Source of the DNA: Phylloscopus collybita
Lineage: Eukaryota > Chordata > Aves > Passeriformes > Phylloscopidae
DNA: 64,000 nucleotides
Direction of reading: 5' to 3'
Assembly (NCBI GenBank): GCA_027886175.1
Contig: JAJNNQ010000018.1
Coordinates: 16,659,001-16,723,000, forward strand
Shown piece after piece: positions 48,931 through 59,000 of this stretch (positions are counted from its first letter, which is position 1; every line of letters begins with the position of its first letter). Made by a program: the position numbers and the translations under genes. The notes under the pieces are model-generated. The model saw nothing but the letters and a program-made list of their open reading frames with translations. It was not told where the DNA came from and made no database searches.

Positions 48931-50112
48931 TCAATTGGCCATGTCTGATTCAAGGGAATAAATCTGTTTTAATTTTTGGTATTGGTCATAAATTCTTTTT
49001 GCTGTGCTCAGTTCTTCTTGGGGTTGTAATCTAATTGTATTTGTAGGTTTCTGAATCTTTACTTTAGGGATTTGGAGACTAGCTGGAACAGTAGTGGCTA
49101 CAGTTCGAATTAGACAGGGAAGTATGCAGGGGAGAAGTAGGAGGCTGACAAAGGCACTTATTGCAATGAACACTACTTTTTTCCACCAGGTCCCTTCAAA
49201 GGACCAGAAGTTGTCCCACCAGTCTATATTAATTAAGGGCTTCCATTCCTGGGTACTTACATATGCAATTTTTTGTATTCTTTTGGAAATATTTTTTATT
49301 ACCTTACTTTCATAATCGACTGCTAGTTTGATTTGATAAACTACTGCTCTTGTCTGTGCCAATTGGTTACTGATATGATCAAGGGCAAGGGCTGTTTTGT
49401 TTGATAACCTGATAATTTTATTCAACATGTAAATTGGAATTCGGCACCTCCATGATTTATCTTGTGTCCAAGTTGCTGGCTTATATGTTTTCACTATTCT
49501 TTTTGGTGTCTGTATTTTACTTTTCCATGTTTGTGTGCTGCCCCTCCTCCCCTTTTGGTATTTTCTTTTTCTCAGGTTTGCTACTCCCTCTGTATTTCTT
49601 AACTTTTTAAAACAGAACCACTCTCTGATAGGGCACTCCCCAGTCAGGCACTGCTTAAAGGTGGCAGCATTTTTTGCAATCCAATGTTGTTTTTTCTCTT
49701 TTTGACAGGTGGATAATTGGATCATGTCAAAACATGTGGGATTCACATGGGTGTGAACTCTCATAAGGGATTGTAGATTCTCCCCATCACAAACTGAATG
49801 ACAGCATTCGGAGTAAGCCCCATCTGTAAACTTGCTTATCAATAGGACTACTATCAGTCCCTCCAAGAGTCCAGTATGAACCATTCTATTGGTGGATCCT
49901 TTGGTCTCACCTGGCCTTGCCTCTTGGGTCAGGGGGTTCTTTCTCCTCATCATATCAGTAGGACTACTATTAGTCCCTCCAAGAGTCCAGTATGAACCTG
50001 CCCCCATCTCGCTCTGAGGGTTCTCTTTGGTCTCACCTGGTCTTGCCTCTTGGGTCGGGGAGTTCTTAGGCTGGATTTGTGGAGTTCTCCCTTGCTTATT
50101 CCCACTTTCCAC
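48931..50112 (-). pseudogene. Reduced env remnant, 393 codons open
   Basis: One open frame stays open to near the polypurine tract. Residues 77-101 look like a signal peptide (LLEGLIVVLLIS), then about 130 residues of Cys-containing sequence replace what is normally a much longer surface subunit. Residues 228-265 form a heptad-like coil with NKT and NIS glycosylation sites. Residues 313-337 are a hydrophobic transmembrane segment, followed by a cytoplasmic tail. I see no furin-cleavage/fusion-peptide block. The coil passes directly into the region before the membrane, without the CX6CC loop and adjoining segment usual in gammaretroviral transmembrane subunits. The first 76 residues come from a tandemly duplicated leader. 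It is a deletion derivative and probably non-functional. Confidence 0.8.
49838..50070 (-). repeat. Imperfect tandem duplication at the env leader
   Basis: Two adjacent units of about 116-126 bases share ggactactat and cagtatgaacc. Each also holds ttggtctcacctgg and cttgcctcttgggtc. An indel of about 10 bases shifts the register between the halves. It duplicates the start of env in this element. Confidence 0.85.
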
Positions 50113-50359
50113 CTTTTTCTTAGTTTTAGTTAGCTCCCTTTGGGTGTGCCCTATGAGAGATTTAATTTTTAAATTAAGAATTACTGTTACTTATTACTTT
50201 TACATTAACACATTATGACTCATTATAACAAGTTATAACATCAGATTTAACCATTATTTTATACTTTTATATTAACACCTTTTTAACCTCTTATAACAAT
50301 GTGGATTTTTAACAATGGTAACGACAGCTTGTAATAACTGTTATTGTCCCTTATTGGCT
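50113..50359 (-). other. AT-rich spacer between integrase and env of the provirus
   Basis: About 250 AT-rich bases with repeated ttataac and taacacatt words. No coding sequence is evident. In intact relatives pol and env usually lie close together or overlap, so this spacer may be part of the rearrangement. Confidence 0.55.
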
Positions 50360-51349
50360 TTAACTGGTTTTTGGTTGTTTCCTGAGAGTTACTTTGAGGG
50401 TGTCTGGATCTCGAGTGGCAGTCCACTCAGAGGGAACTCTTGTTGGGGTTGCAGGGTCAGAGGGATCTGACCTCTTGTTGCGGTCAGAGGGATCACTCGG
50501 GGGTGGTAATGGTCCTTTCACTCTGGTGATGTGGGTCCAGCCCTTTTCCTGGGTTCGCACTGCAGTATGAGTAGTGAGCAGAACTTGGAACGGGCCTTCA
50601 AATTTAGGGGTTAGTGGGGTGGTATTCCAGGACTTAATTAAAACCCAGTCTCCTGGTTTTATTTGGTGCATGTCAGTGTCCAAGGGAGAGGTTTGAGGAA
50701 GATACCCTCTTCTTTTAAGATTTGCCAATGTCTTTCCAATTGTTTTTACATATTCTTGGGTAGCGGCCTCTCCTTCTAAATAATCCCCAGTGGTATAGGG
50801 GGTCAGTAAGAAGGGGAGTCCAAACATCATCTCATATGGTGAAGCCCCTATGTCAGATCTTGGTCGGACCCGGATTCGCAGAAGGGCCAGGGGCAGACAC
50901 TTGAGCCAATTCATTCCTGTTTCGGTTATCAATTTAGTTAATACATTTTTAAGGGTTTTATTCATCCTCTCAACTCTCCCTGAACTTTGGGGATGCCAGG
51001 GTGTATGCAACCACCACCTGATTCCTAAGGCTTTAATGACATCATGTAGAATTTTGGCCACAAAATGAGGGCCTCGGTCTGAACCAACACTATTCACCAG
51101 CCCATACCGGGGGATGATGTGTTCTAATAATACCTTTATTACCACTTGTGCTGTCTCCTCCCCAGCAGGAAAGGCTTCCACCCAATGGGCCAAACAATCA
51201 ACCATAACAAGTAGATACCTGCAACCCTGTACTGAAGGCACCTCGGCAAAATCCACCTGTACATTTTGAAAGGGTCCCAATGCTATCCGTCTTCCTTCTG
51301 GGGCACTCCCCCCATCGCTTTCTGATTTACCTTTTGGCATATAAGGCAT
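50360..51349 (-). pseudogene. Integrase core and C-terminal domain (pol remnant)
   Basis: An open frame of 329 codons carries the integrase catalytic core with an intact D,D35E triad: Asp33 (in VDFAEV), Asp91 (in GSDRGPHF) and Glu127 (in SGRVERMN), with 35 residues between the last two. After WNTTPLTPKFEGPF (GPF at residues 252-254) follows the GPY/F module typical of gammaretroviral integrases, then a Pro/Asp-rich tail. The first residues are out of frame with the zinc-binding domain encoded just to the right, so the apparent start is an artefact of a frameshift near 51300. Integrase would insert the DNA copy into host chromatin; this copy cannot be expressed as a whole Pol because the upstream pol is missing. 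Confidence 0.88.
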
Positions 51350-51600
51350 CCTTCAGTTACTGCTTTGGCCAGACCATACACCCGAATACATAAATATTCT
51401 CTTAAAAAAATGATCACATAACCCTTGGGTGCCCCAGTGGGTCAGGCTCTGTATTTCTGTTAGCATTTTTTTCAAGCTAGGGCTTTATTTAAAAACTTTC
51501 ATCTATCTGGGGTTAACCATTCCCCTTGCTTCCCTTGGTACAACCCTAACTTCTTTATTTCTCTCAACTCATGTTAATCATATATTGGTTCTCTTCTTTT
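51310..51600 (-). pseudogene. Integrase N-terminal (zinc-binding) region, frameshifted and with stops
   Basis: On the - strand a frame contains LTHWGTQGL and then GCLICQKVNQK, which fit the His and Cys-x2-Cys parts of the integrase zinc domain. Two in-frame stops lie upstream of it, and a shift of frame lies between it and the catalytic core. It adjoins the core in normal order. Confidence 0.75.
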
Positions 51601-51604
51601 GTCA

Positions 51605-51765
51605 GCTGGCAGGATCTTGGATGGCAGTCCACTTGGGGAGACTCGTGGGGGATTTTTCTGGGTTTTGTCCATAGTTAGGAGGAGGTGATACTGGTCCTTT
51701 TACACGGGAAACGTCAGTCCACTCTTTTTCTTGGGTCCAAACAGCAGCATGGGTTACTAATTTCT
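51605..51765 (-). pseudogene. Second, diverged copy of the integrase C-terminal tail
   Basis: The - strand frame reads VTHAAVWTQEKEWTDVSRVK, then a Pro-rich stretch ending KWTAIQDPA. This parallels the end of the main integrase at 50400-50590, HTAVRTQEKGWTHITRVK with EWTATRDP. The copy lies upstream of the integrase N-terminus, where reverse transcriptase and RNase H should be, and is clearly diverged from the other copy. It suggests recombination between two related elements. Confidence 0.8.
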
Positions 51766-51811
51766 AGCTTTTTCCTGATATCAGGCCAGGATCCAGCACA
51801 GAACTGCACCT

Positions 51812-53107
51812 CTAACAGCACTTGGCCCTCAGGACTGTCAGGATCCACGTAACCAAAAATCTCCTCCCCTGCTTAACTAGGTGGCTGGGGTCCCATTCCC
51901 CCTGGGTCCCATCAAAGGCCAGCCTGGTGCTGCCACCCCGGGGAACAGACCCTCCAATGCCCCTCACCACCAGGGTTCCACAGTCTCCCACATTCTGCCC
52001 TTCCCCTTTTCCACCTGGATCCCACCCTGGATCCGCCCGCGGGAGCCCATCCCCTGCCCGGGGCCCAAACCTGCTCCCCTGTTCCCAGACTCGCATCCCC
52101 GCGACATGGACCATGGCCATCTCCTTGTGGCTGAACAAGGCACCCAAAATAGAGTTCATCTCACTCCAGGTGCAAACATTAGGGTTCAGGAACCAATCCA
52201 CCCAGCCAGCCACCCCCACCAGGTCCCCAGCCAGGCCTCCCAGCTCTTTCTTAAAGCCTCCAGCTTCTGAAGCTGTCAGAGGTGCATCCCCAGCTGCCCC
52301 ACTTATCGGGACTTTCCTTAGGGGGAAGAGCTTTGTTCTTGACCTGGTGCCACAATAGGGTCCTTTTGGGGTTTCTATATTATTGGCTGGCAAGTCCAGC
52401 TCCCAGTTGTTTGGGGGTGCAGGGACAGTAGATGGTGAGGGGGTGTGGCCTCGGCCAGTGCTAGGAGAGGTCGAGGATAGAGCTGAAGAGTAGAAGGGGT
52501 TAGTACTCGAGACAGTCGGGTTAGACTGAGGTGGTAGAGAGGGTGGAGCTGTAGGGGGTAATCCTGTTGGGGAGCAAGCTGAAGGAGGAATAGGGATCAT
52601 GGTTTGGAGATATGGGAAGGGGTTCACAGGTAAAGCTGGAGGGTTAGCAGGGACAGTTTGGGGTATCCCAGGGTAAACAGGAGGAGGCAAATAATCAAGA
52701 GGGTCCCAATGGTGACTGCTTTCCTCCTTTTTCTCTTTTTCATTTCTCCTCTTTCCCTCTTGTAGCTTACAAATTTTAACTGTTTCACTTTCAGTTCTGT
52801 GTCTCTGCCAGCAGGCAGCATAAAGGATCTGCTCAGTATCTGAGTCCCCTCGGGATTTCAGATACTGGTTTAATTGCGAGCACATCCAGGGGTCCTTAGT
52901 TCCACACCACGGCCATCCTCCAGGCAAATTCAAAGTGGGCCAAACCTCAATACAATAATGAATCATTTTAACCTTGCTCAAATTTCTAGTGGCCTCATCA
53001 GTATCCCATAGTTCCAACATTTGTCCTAATGGACTATCTGGGGGAATGTTCTTTATCTTCCCCTTTTCCTCCTCAGGTGGTTTTTGCTTATTTATATATC
53101 CTCCCAT
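51812..53107 (-). pseudogene. gag remnant: matrix, proline-rich region, capsid N-terminal part
   Basis: The frame is open from 53167; I place the gag start at ATG 53107-53105 because it gives MGGYINKQK with the Gly-2 needed for N-myristoylation. Counting from 53167, residues 21-145 are matrix-like (EVWPTLNLPGGWPW). Residues 160-290 are Pro/Ser/Thr-rich with a PPVY late-domain motif at 162-165. From FPLRKVPISG (281-290) the sequence is capsid-like (VDWFLNPNVCTWSEMNSILG and VPRGGSTRLAFDGTQG). It stops soon afterwards, so the rest of capsid and the zinc-knuckle nucleocapsid are absent. Gag normally forms the particle. The truncation rules out a normal particle from this copy. Confidence 0.85.
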
Positions 53108-53162
53108 TCTCACTAGGTAATCTTCACTCACTCTACGAACACTCGTCAGTGGTCCCAGTGGC

Positions 53163-53260
53163 ACCACTCCTGCCAGTGCTCAGAGTGCTCTGTCGGTAGC
53201 CTGATATCCCGCCCTTAGAGATTCAGCCACTACCCCAGCCAGCACCCCTCTTCCTCTCCT
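53163..53260 (+). repeat. Direct repeat copy 1 in the proviral leader
   Basis: About 98 bases starting accactcctgccagtgctcag and containing gcccttagagattcag, repeated with few differences 433 bases to the right at 53596-53693. Confidence 0.88.
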
Positions 53261-53595
53261 GTATATCTATCGAGTTTCCATAAGTGGCCGGTCAACCTGG
53301 GCCCAGAGTTCCAGTCACCACCTACAGCCAGGACCCGGACATACAGTGTGCGACTCACTCACTCTCCCTATCGTTAAATCCCTCGCACCTTGGGACTTCC
53401 CTAACTTTCATTCATCCTACACCCAGGCGGTATACTCAAAAGACCCCCGGCCCTGTAGGCTCTCCGCACCTGGAACGCATACCTCTCACTTCTAGGTACC
53501 CCCAACCAGTGCGCCCACTCCTGTACCCCGGTAGTTACCCCAGCCGGTGTCCCAAGCCAGTAGTGGTTGCAGTTACCCACCCTCAGGGTCTGACC

Positions 53596-53693
53596 ACCAC
53601 TCCTGCCAGTGCTCAGAGTGCCCTGTCGGTAGCCTGATATCTCGCCCTTAGAGATTCAGTCACTACCCCAGCCAGCACCTCTTCCTCGCCTGG
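53596..53693 (+). repeat. Direct repeat copy 2 in the proviral leader
   Basis: Second copy of the repeat at 53163-53260. Differences are mostly C/T exchanges and a short indel near the end. Confidence 0.88.
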
Positions 53694-54278
53694 ACACCCC
53701 GGGCCGTAACTCGGCCAGTACCCTCTCTCACTCCCCACACCCCGCCAGCTACCCCAGCCAGTATCCCAACCCGTGGATACCCCGGGCCGTAACCTCAGCC
53801 AGTGTGGTGCGTGCTACACACACAGCTCCAGGCTTTCCGCACGCTTGGATCAGCCTGAGCAGCCTGCCTCCGTAGATTCTAGAATGGGGCGGGCCTATCC
53901 TACAATCACACACCCTGTGACGTGCCACTCACCCTCTAAATTACCTCCGCACGCCCGGAGGGGGGCGCCTATGCCCCTGGAGACGCCTCTTTCACTCCGT
54001 TCTCCTTTCGCTTCCCTCCTTTCCCGGCCAGGTCCCTCGCGGGAGACTGAAAACGCGGTACTGAGAGGCCCACACTCGCTCCAAAGATCCGAACTACCGG
54101 TCTTTGTCTCACACACACACCATTCGCTCGTCTCCACTCCCGCCACCGGCTATACTTTACCGGCGCTCCTCCGTGCTGTCCAATCCCAGGCTGTCTTCCT
54201 TGGTCCGGTGTGACCAGCTGTCCTGAGATCCAAAGGGCGGTCGGCCGTCCCGTCCTCGGTCCTCTTCAGGCGTGGTCA

Positions 54279-54296
54279 CGTCCCGGCGAGCCCCCA
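54279..54296 (-). promoter_or_regulatory. Primer-binding site, tRNA-Pro type with a one-base gap
   Basis: Three bases after the 5' LTR the - strand reads TGGGGGCTCGCCGGGACG. The TGGGGGCTCG start matches the 3' end of tRNA-Pro, the primer of murine-leukaemia-type viruses. Relative to the usual site, one T after CTCG appears to be missing. Confidence 0.85.
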
Positions 54297-54299
54297 ATT

Positions 54300-55023
54300 T
54301 GTTATAAATTAGCCAGGAGACCAGCTCCTTTAAAAAGGCCTTTATTGGAAATCAGCTCTGGGTAGGGGGCTCGAGGGGCTGCGCACGCCGCCGCTGCTCC
54401 CTGTAGACACCACGGAGGAGGAGGTGCAGTCGAATCTGCTGCTGCTGCTGCTGCTGCAGAGTCGGGATTCCGTCCTCACGGGGGTTCCAATAGAATCACG
54501 TTGGCTCGTGTGGTCCAGGGGCGTTGCCTTTCTCTAGTTTCTTTCAAGCCATGGCGACAAAGTAACAAAAGAATGCTTGCTGTCTGCAGCTAGCTGGGCG
54601 TGTGCCTCGCACAGTTTTGTCCTTCTTAGGTCCAGTTTCTGTGTCGGCTCGCTGTCCCAGGGGTTTTTTTAGCTCTAACTGGACTCTCGGCTGCAGCCAG
54701 GCACCATGGGAGGTCATATCCATATTGGGCGGAGCCCACAGCTCGACGGCAGGCAGGCAGGGAGCAGCACGGAGCAGCAGGGGGCAACAGGAAGTGGCAG
54801 GGGGAGCTACCTACAAGGCAGCGGCGTGCTTTCCTCGGGGGAGGGGAAAGCTCAGGATTTAGGGAGAAAGGGTACAGAACTTGGACATAACGAACAGAAA
54901 TTCAGGGTACAGATTCAACATGAACAGTTTAAAACAGGCAAGTAACAGTGCAACTTTAATTTTACAGAAAAACAGTGTAACAGCACAATTCGGGAGTGCA
55001 TAGCCTGGGGCTAATTTCTTTCA
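54300..55023 (-). repeat. Provirus 5' LTR (right copy)
   Basis: 724 bases, TG to CA, with AATAAA at 54346-54341 and the same CAG run as the other copy. Transcription would run away from FBLN5. Its outer edge lies about 0.94 kb left of the putative FBLN5 TATA box and 1.05 kb left of the FBLN5 start codon. Confidence 0.97.
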
Positions 55024-55028
55024 CAAAG

Positions 55029-55958
55029 TAGTTGTTTAATGTCTATGTTTGTGTTTAATTTCAGTGTTCATCTTTGGATCCGCTATAATCTTTGCTGCAT
55101 CTGATTGCTTACCTTTCACAGCCCATAAATGTTCTGCTTGACCTACTAAAGCTCTGCCCATGGCAAAGTTGCAAACACCTGAAAAAGTACTTTATTTCCT
55201 TCCTCTTCAGTCATAAATGGAGATCTGCAAGTTATGCTTTTCCTGAAGAAATATTTCATATAAACTGCTCCCTTAAGCATGGGGTCAGTTTAAAAAGGGC
55301 CAGTGTTTGCAGACAAGCCATTTGTTTTCCTTTGAATGTTTAATTTGTTTATTCCTGTTTTCAAATAATCCCCAAGCAATATAGTTCCTGTAGCTGTGAT
55401 CATCATGAATTCGAGTTATTCACCTCCCAGAGGGTCAGACCTTTCATCAGTATGCCATTGGCACAGAGCAGCGAGTGTTGCATATTCATTGTCCAGGACA
55501 CCAGCTAGAGGGCCTCCAAAAAAGCCTGGTTTTTTGTTCTCAGAGCAAGGAAAACAATCCCTTCCCTTCTCCAGTCCCTTGATAAGGGTTTCTGTCCAAT
55601 AACGGTGCTCTCTGCTCTGAGGCACATTTAACTGTGAAGTTTGCAGCGGGAGAGGCTTTCCTTCAAGCTGTTAGTGTTTTATCCTGGCAGGCTCCTCGAG
55701 GTTGTTGTGAGGAGTCTAGCCAGTTGGTGAGCTTTGTAATCTAAACCAGCTGTCCCAGGCTGAGGCCCCCATTTGCATTGTTTAACATACTTAGAAAATG
55801 AAGTGTTCATTTTTAACATTCCTTCTCCAATTGGTTTAATGCTGAATTACAGAAGAGAACTAAGCAAAACCAGGTGCTTTCTCTGTATTCTCTCCAGTGT
55901 CTGAGGAGGTACAGACGGCTCCCGATCTTCTCCATTATTTGCCATTTCATTCTTTGGA
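55029..55958 (+). other. FBLN5 upstream region between provirus and promoter
   Basis: About 0.9 kb of non-coding DNA with no CpG island and no recognised repeat. Proximal FBLN5 regulatory elements are likely here, but none can be named with confidence. Confidence 0.5.
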
Positions 55959-55966
55959 CTATAAAT
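55959..55966 (+). promoter_or_regulatory. FBLN5: Possible TATA box of FBLN5
   Basis: CTATAAAT lies 107 bases before the FBLN5 start codon. If used, transcription would start near 55990, giving a 5' UTR of about 80 bases. An upstream non-coding exon is also possible. Confidence 0.4.
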
Positions 55967-56072
55967 GACAGAGGAACTGAAGTGCTAGCAGAGGGTAATG
56001 TTTGGAAAACTTTCTAGTTATTCATCAGCACAGACTCTGGTTTTTTTCCACCTTTCCCCAACGGTTTTGGAC

Positions 56073-56089
56073 ATGCAAGGATTAAGAAG
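56073..56089 (+). CDS. FBLN5: FBLN5 exon with start codon (17 coding bases)
   Basis: ATGCAAGGATTAAGAAG/gtaagt encodes the first five residues and two bases of Arg6, the same split as in human FBLN5. It is too short to be seen as an open frame; it was found by matching the human exon structure and the phase of the next exon. Confidence 0.92.
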
Positions 56090-59000
56090 GTAAGTGGTAT
56101 GCATGAAACTTCTTTACTGACTGACGGGAAACCTACTTGGAAAATAGCTGTGGCAGGGACATGTTATGCCAATCCACTTGCAAAAGCCATTTGCAAAGAG
56201 ACGGGATCTCAATGGTCAGAGGTGGGGAAAGACGATCTGCCTGTTATTAAAGCTGTGCTGTCTCTGACAAGTTCCTTCTTGATCTGTGCTTATACTCTGC
56301 GCATCTGTGGGAGTGCTGAACTGCAGCAGCAACGATCCCACTGGCTACAGTGATTGATTGAAGTAATTAGTTACTATTGCAGAAGTTAATTGCTGGTTTA
56401 AAATATTTTGCCTGCTGGGCAAGCTACTGTGACCAGCTGCATATAGTGTTGATAGGTTGTGCTGCACGTCTGTTAATAATTCTTGAGGGGATTTTAGATC
56501 TAAAGTAACGAGCAAATTGAGATCCTGGGTGCAGACAGAACACGTGAGGCAGTAAGGTCACCCCCCCACACCCCCCAAAAGGAAAGAATATATCATCTTG
56601 TAGCAAAGGAAACTAACGACTGTCTAAAAATGTTTGAGTTTTGTCTGACTGTTTTATGTGGATTTTGTTATCGTGCACTGTCCTGCAGCAATGTGCAGCA
56701 TAGCCCAGTTGCTGCGTATGTCAGTCTTCTGCTAATAACCTGTTGTATTCCTTCCCAGTGCTGTTTTTGCTATATGCAAAGTGAGTATGCAGTCTTTTTA
56801 GAGGTGCACACTTAAAATCTCTTCAAAAAGATTTGAGAAATCAATAAATTAAGTGGAAGCCTAAATGGATAAATTTGTAGTTTGAATGCTTTACATTGGA
56901 CTCTAAGGAAAACGCTGTGCAGAATTTTCCCTTTCCTTGTCACTCAAAAGTTGCCAACAAGTACAATCTGTCTCCACAGCACTATGAACAACGATTTTAG
57001 GGTTTATGTTTACTTTTCAGAGCTTGTCCCCATCTCCTCATTTAAAACAAATTTGTTGTAATGTGTTGGTCATTGTGTGTGGTTTTGTCTCATGCATTTG
57101 TAGGTCTTGCTCGGCAGTTCAGTTTGCACTCTGGAAATCAGGGACAGCTCTAAGAGAGAAAGTTGGCAGCTCACATGGGTAGCAGAACTAAGGCTACCTA
57201 AAATATCCCCTGCTTCCTGTACTGGTTTTGTGGGAATGTATTGTATCCAATTGCCATTTAGCATTACAATCCAAGATAAGCAAGGTATGGGTCTAATGGT
57301 ACTGGGAAGTTTTATATAAATCAGCAGCAAAACACTGAAATCCACAGGACCTAGAAAAAAAAAGTAGTTTCTGACGGCGCTTTCATGGTTTTCTATCTGT
57401 TAATAAATATTTGGAGGTGGGAGGTTACTAGACCATAATTTTTATGCTCCAGGTAAGGAGCTCCAAAAATAGATGTAGGGCTCTTTTAGCAAGGAATCCT
57501 CTTCTTTCAGTTGCAGCGGGGAGAGACCCAGTAGGGACTACTAGATGTGAAGATGATATACCTGGGGAAGGCTCCATTGAAGATAGCAGCTTCTAGTAGC
57601 TGGTGACCTGGCACAGTGTGTCTCCTTCAAGACTGAGTAAAGGGACAGAATCTGGCCCCAAGAAAATGGATTCATCTCAGATAGAGCCTCCTGGGGATGA
57701 AATGCGGTTTAGCAGTTGGAGCAACTGGCTTGGATTCAGGACCTCCTGCGTGACACGTCTGCAGCCCTGCCAACGCTTCACACTGTGAGCTGAGGCAGGA
57801 CCTTGCTCTGGTTTACCCATCTGTAAAATGTTCAGAGTGTGCAAGAGAGGCTTTCATTTTTGCAAAAGAAAGGTGTCAGAGAGGGGCAAAACCACTTTAT
57901 TGAATATTGCACACTTGTTCATTTAACAGCTGCTGCATGGGGTGTCATAAAAATTAGATTAGTCCATAGACATGCACAGTCTGGTTTCAATCCCAGTTGT
58001 ATAAAACCATAGTACCCTCAGAGTCAGTGGCTCTGAGTCCTGAATCTGGCCCACATTTATATTACTCCTCTCCAGAGGCCAAATTCAGGTTAGCAAAACT
58101 GTGGAATACACTGAAGTGTCACTAGAAATTAATTTGTCCATGTGTATTTAATTCTGTGTAATAAGCCTGGATATCAGAAGGTTTTCAGCCTATTTTCTAT
58201 GCACATTACAGGATACTGGCTGCTTTCACACTGGCTGTCTGCCTTTCAAGCCCTGGAAAAGCACAGGTGAGAGGTGCATGCAGAGGTGTATGTACTGGTT
58301 TGCACTGAAGTGCTATATGGCATGAAACATAACTGGCTAGCAGGTGGATAGGAAGCTCTGTGGTCTGGGGTTTACATGAAAAGGAAGTTGTGTGGTCTAA
58401 GGGTTTAGAGGGGAGAACTTGGAGCCAGCAGGATTCCGGAGTTGAACGTGGATTGAGCTTATTGACTCGCCCTTGCCAGCTCAGCACAATATCGCTGTAG
58501 AAACCTGGACCTCAATGAAAATCTGATTTTGCCTCTAAAATGAACACTTCTGGAACAAGAAATAAGAAAAACTGTCCCATGGGACCAGAGACAGCTCAGT
58601 TCTATTGTGAGAAAAATCCATAGTTGGAAAATTCATTCATATAAATACACGTTTTCTGTGTGTAGCAGGATCATGTCTTAGGATTGTTTTATTTTGGACT
58701 GTGATCCTGAGTGATTGTATCCCAGTTTTCATTTTCACTTATGCCCAAACCCACTTCTGTTCAAGAGGGTGGATGAAAGTAAAGCAGTCCAGGTCTTGAA
58801 ATAGCAGAATCATTAGTTCTTTGTGTGGTTGGGCTCCAAGTAAATTCAAATCAGGAAAAACTGTTCCTAAAGGCATGTTGTTTGGATTTCTAGTTGATTG
58901 TGCAGATATATTCGGTGTCTAGACCTGTATTTCTGAATACCTTTGCCAAAAGTCTCTGAAATGTAGTTGTTTTTCTTCTATTGCATTGAAAATTTCCTGC

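Larger units (their letters stand above)
53108..54278 (-). other. Proviral leader between primer site and gag
   Basis: About 1.17 kb of GC-rich DNA, long for a leader. It contains a long direct repeat (53163-53260 and 53596-53693) and several copies of a 13-base motif around TACCCCAGCCAGT on the + strand. It would be the region for packaging and splice-donor signals, but I cannot point to them. Open frames on its + strand are incidental. Confidence 0.7.
48164..55028 (-). mobile_element. Gammaretrovirus-like endogenous provirus, young, internally deleted, with target duplication
   Basis: A full-ended provirus on the - strand: LTR 55023-54300, tRNA-Pro-like primer site, leader, gag remnant, integrase remnants, env remnant, polypurine tract, LTR 48892-48169. 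Both LTRs are 724 bases, begin TG and end CA, and differ by one base by eye (48180 G against 54311 A). A 5-base direct repeat CAAAG flanks it (48164-48168 and 55024-55028). The interior is only 5407 bases: protease, reverse transcriptase and RNase H are missing, gag stops in capsid, and integrase and env are broken. Class is inferred from the tRNA-Pro primer site, the GPY/F integrase and the gag layout. It cannot be autonomous, yet the LTR identity means recent insertion, so the machinery probably came from another element. Confidence 0.96.

Noticed and set aside
51822..52358. A 178-codon + strand frame and its neighbours across gag, plus + strand frames at 53284-53637 and 53773-54213
   Set aside because: They are shadows of the Pro-rich gag and of the GC-rich leader on the other strand.
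48164..55028. Possibility that the provirus is an autonomous, intact retrovirus
   Set aside because: No protease, reverse transcriptase or RNase H sequence can be found, and gag and integrase are broken.
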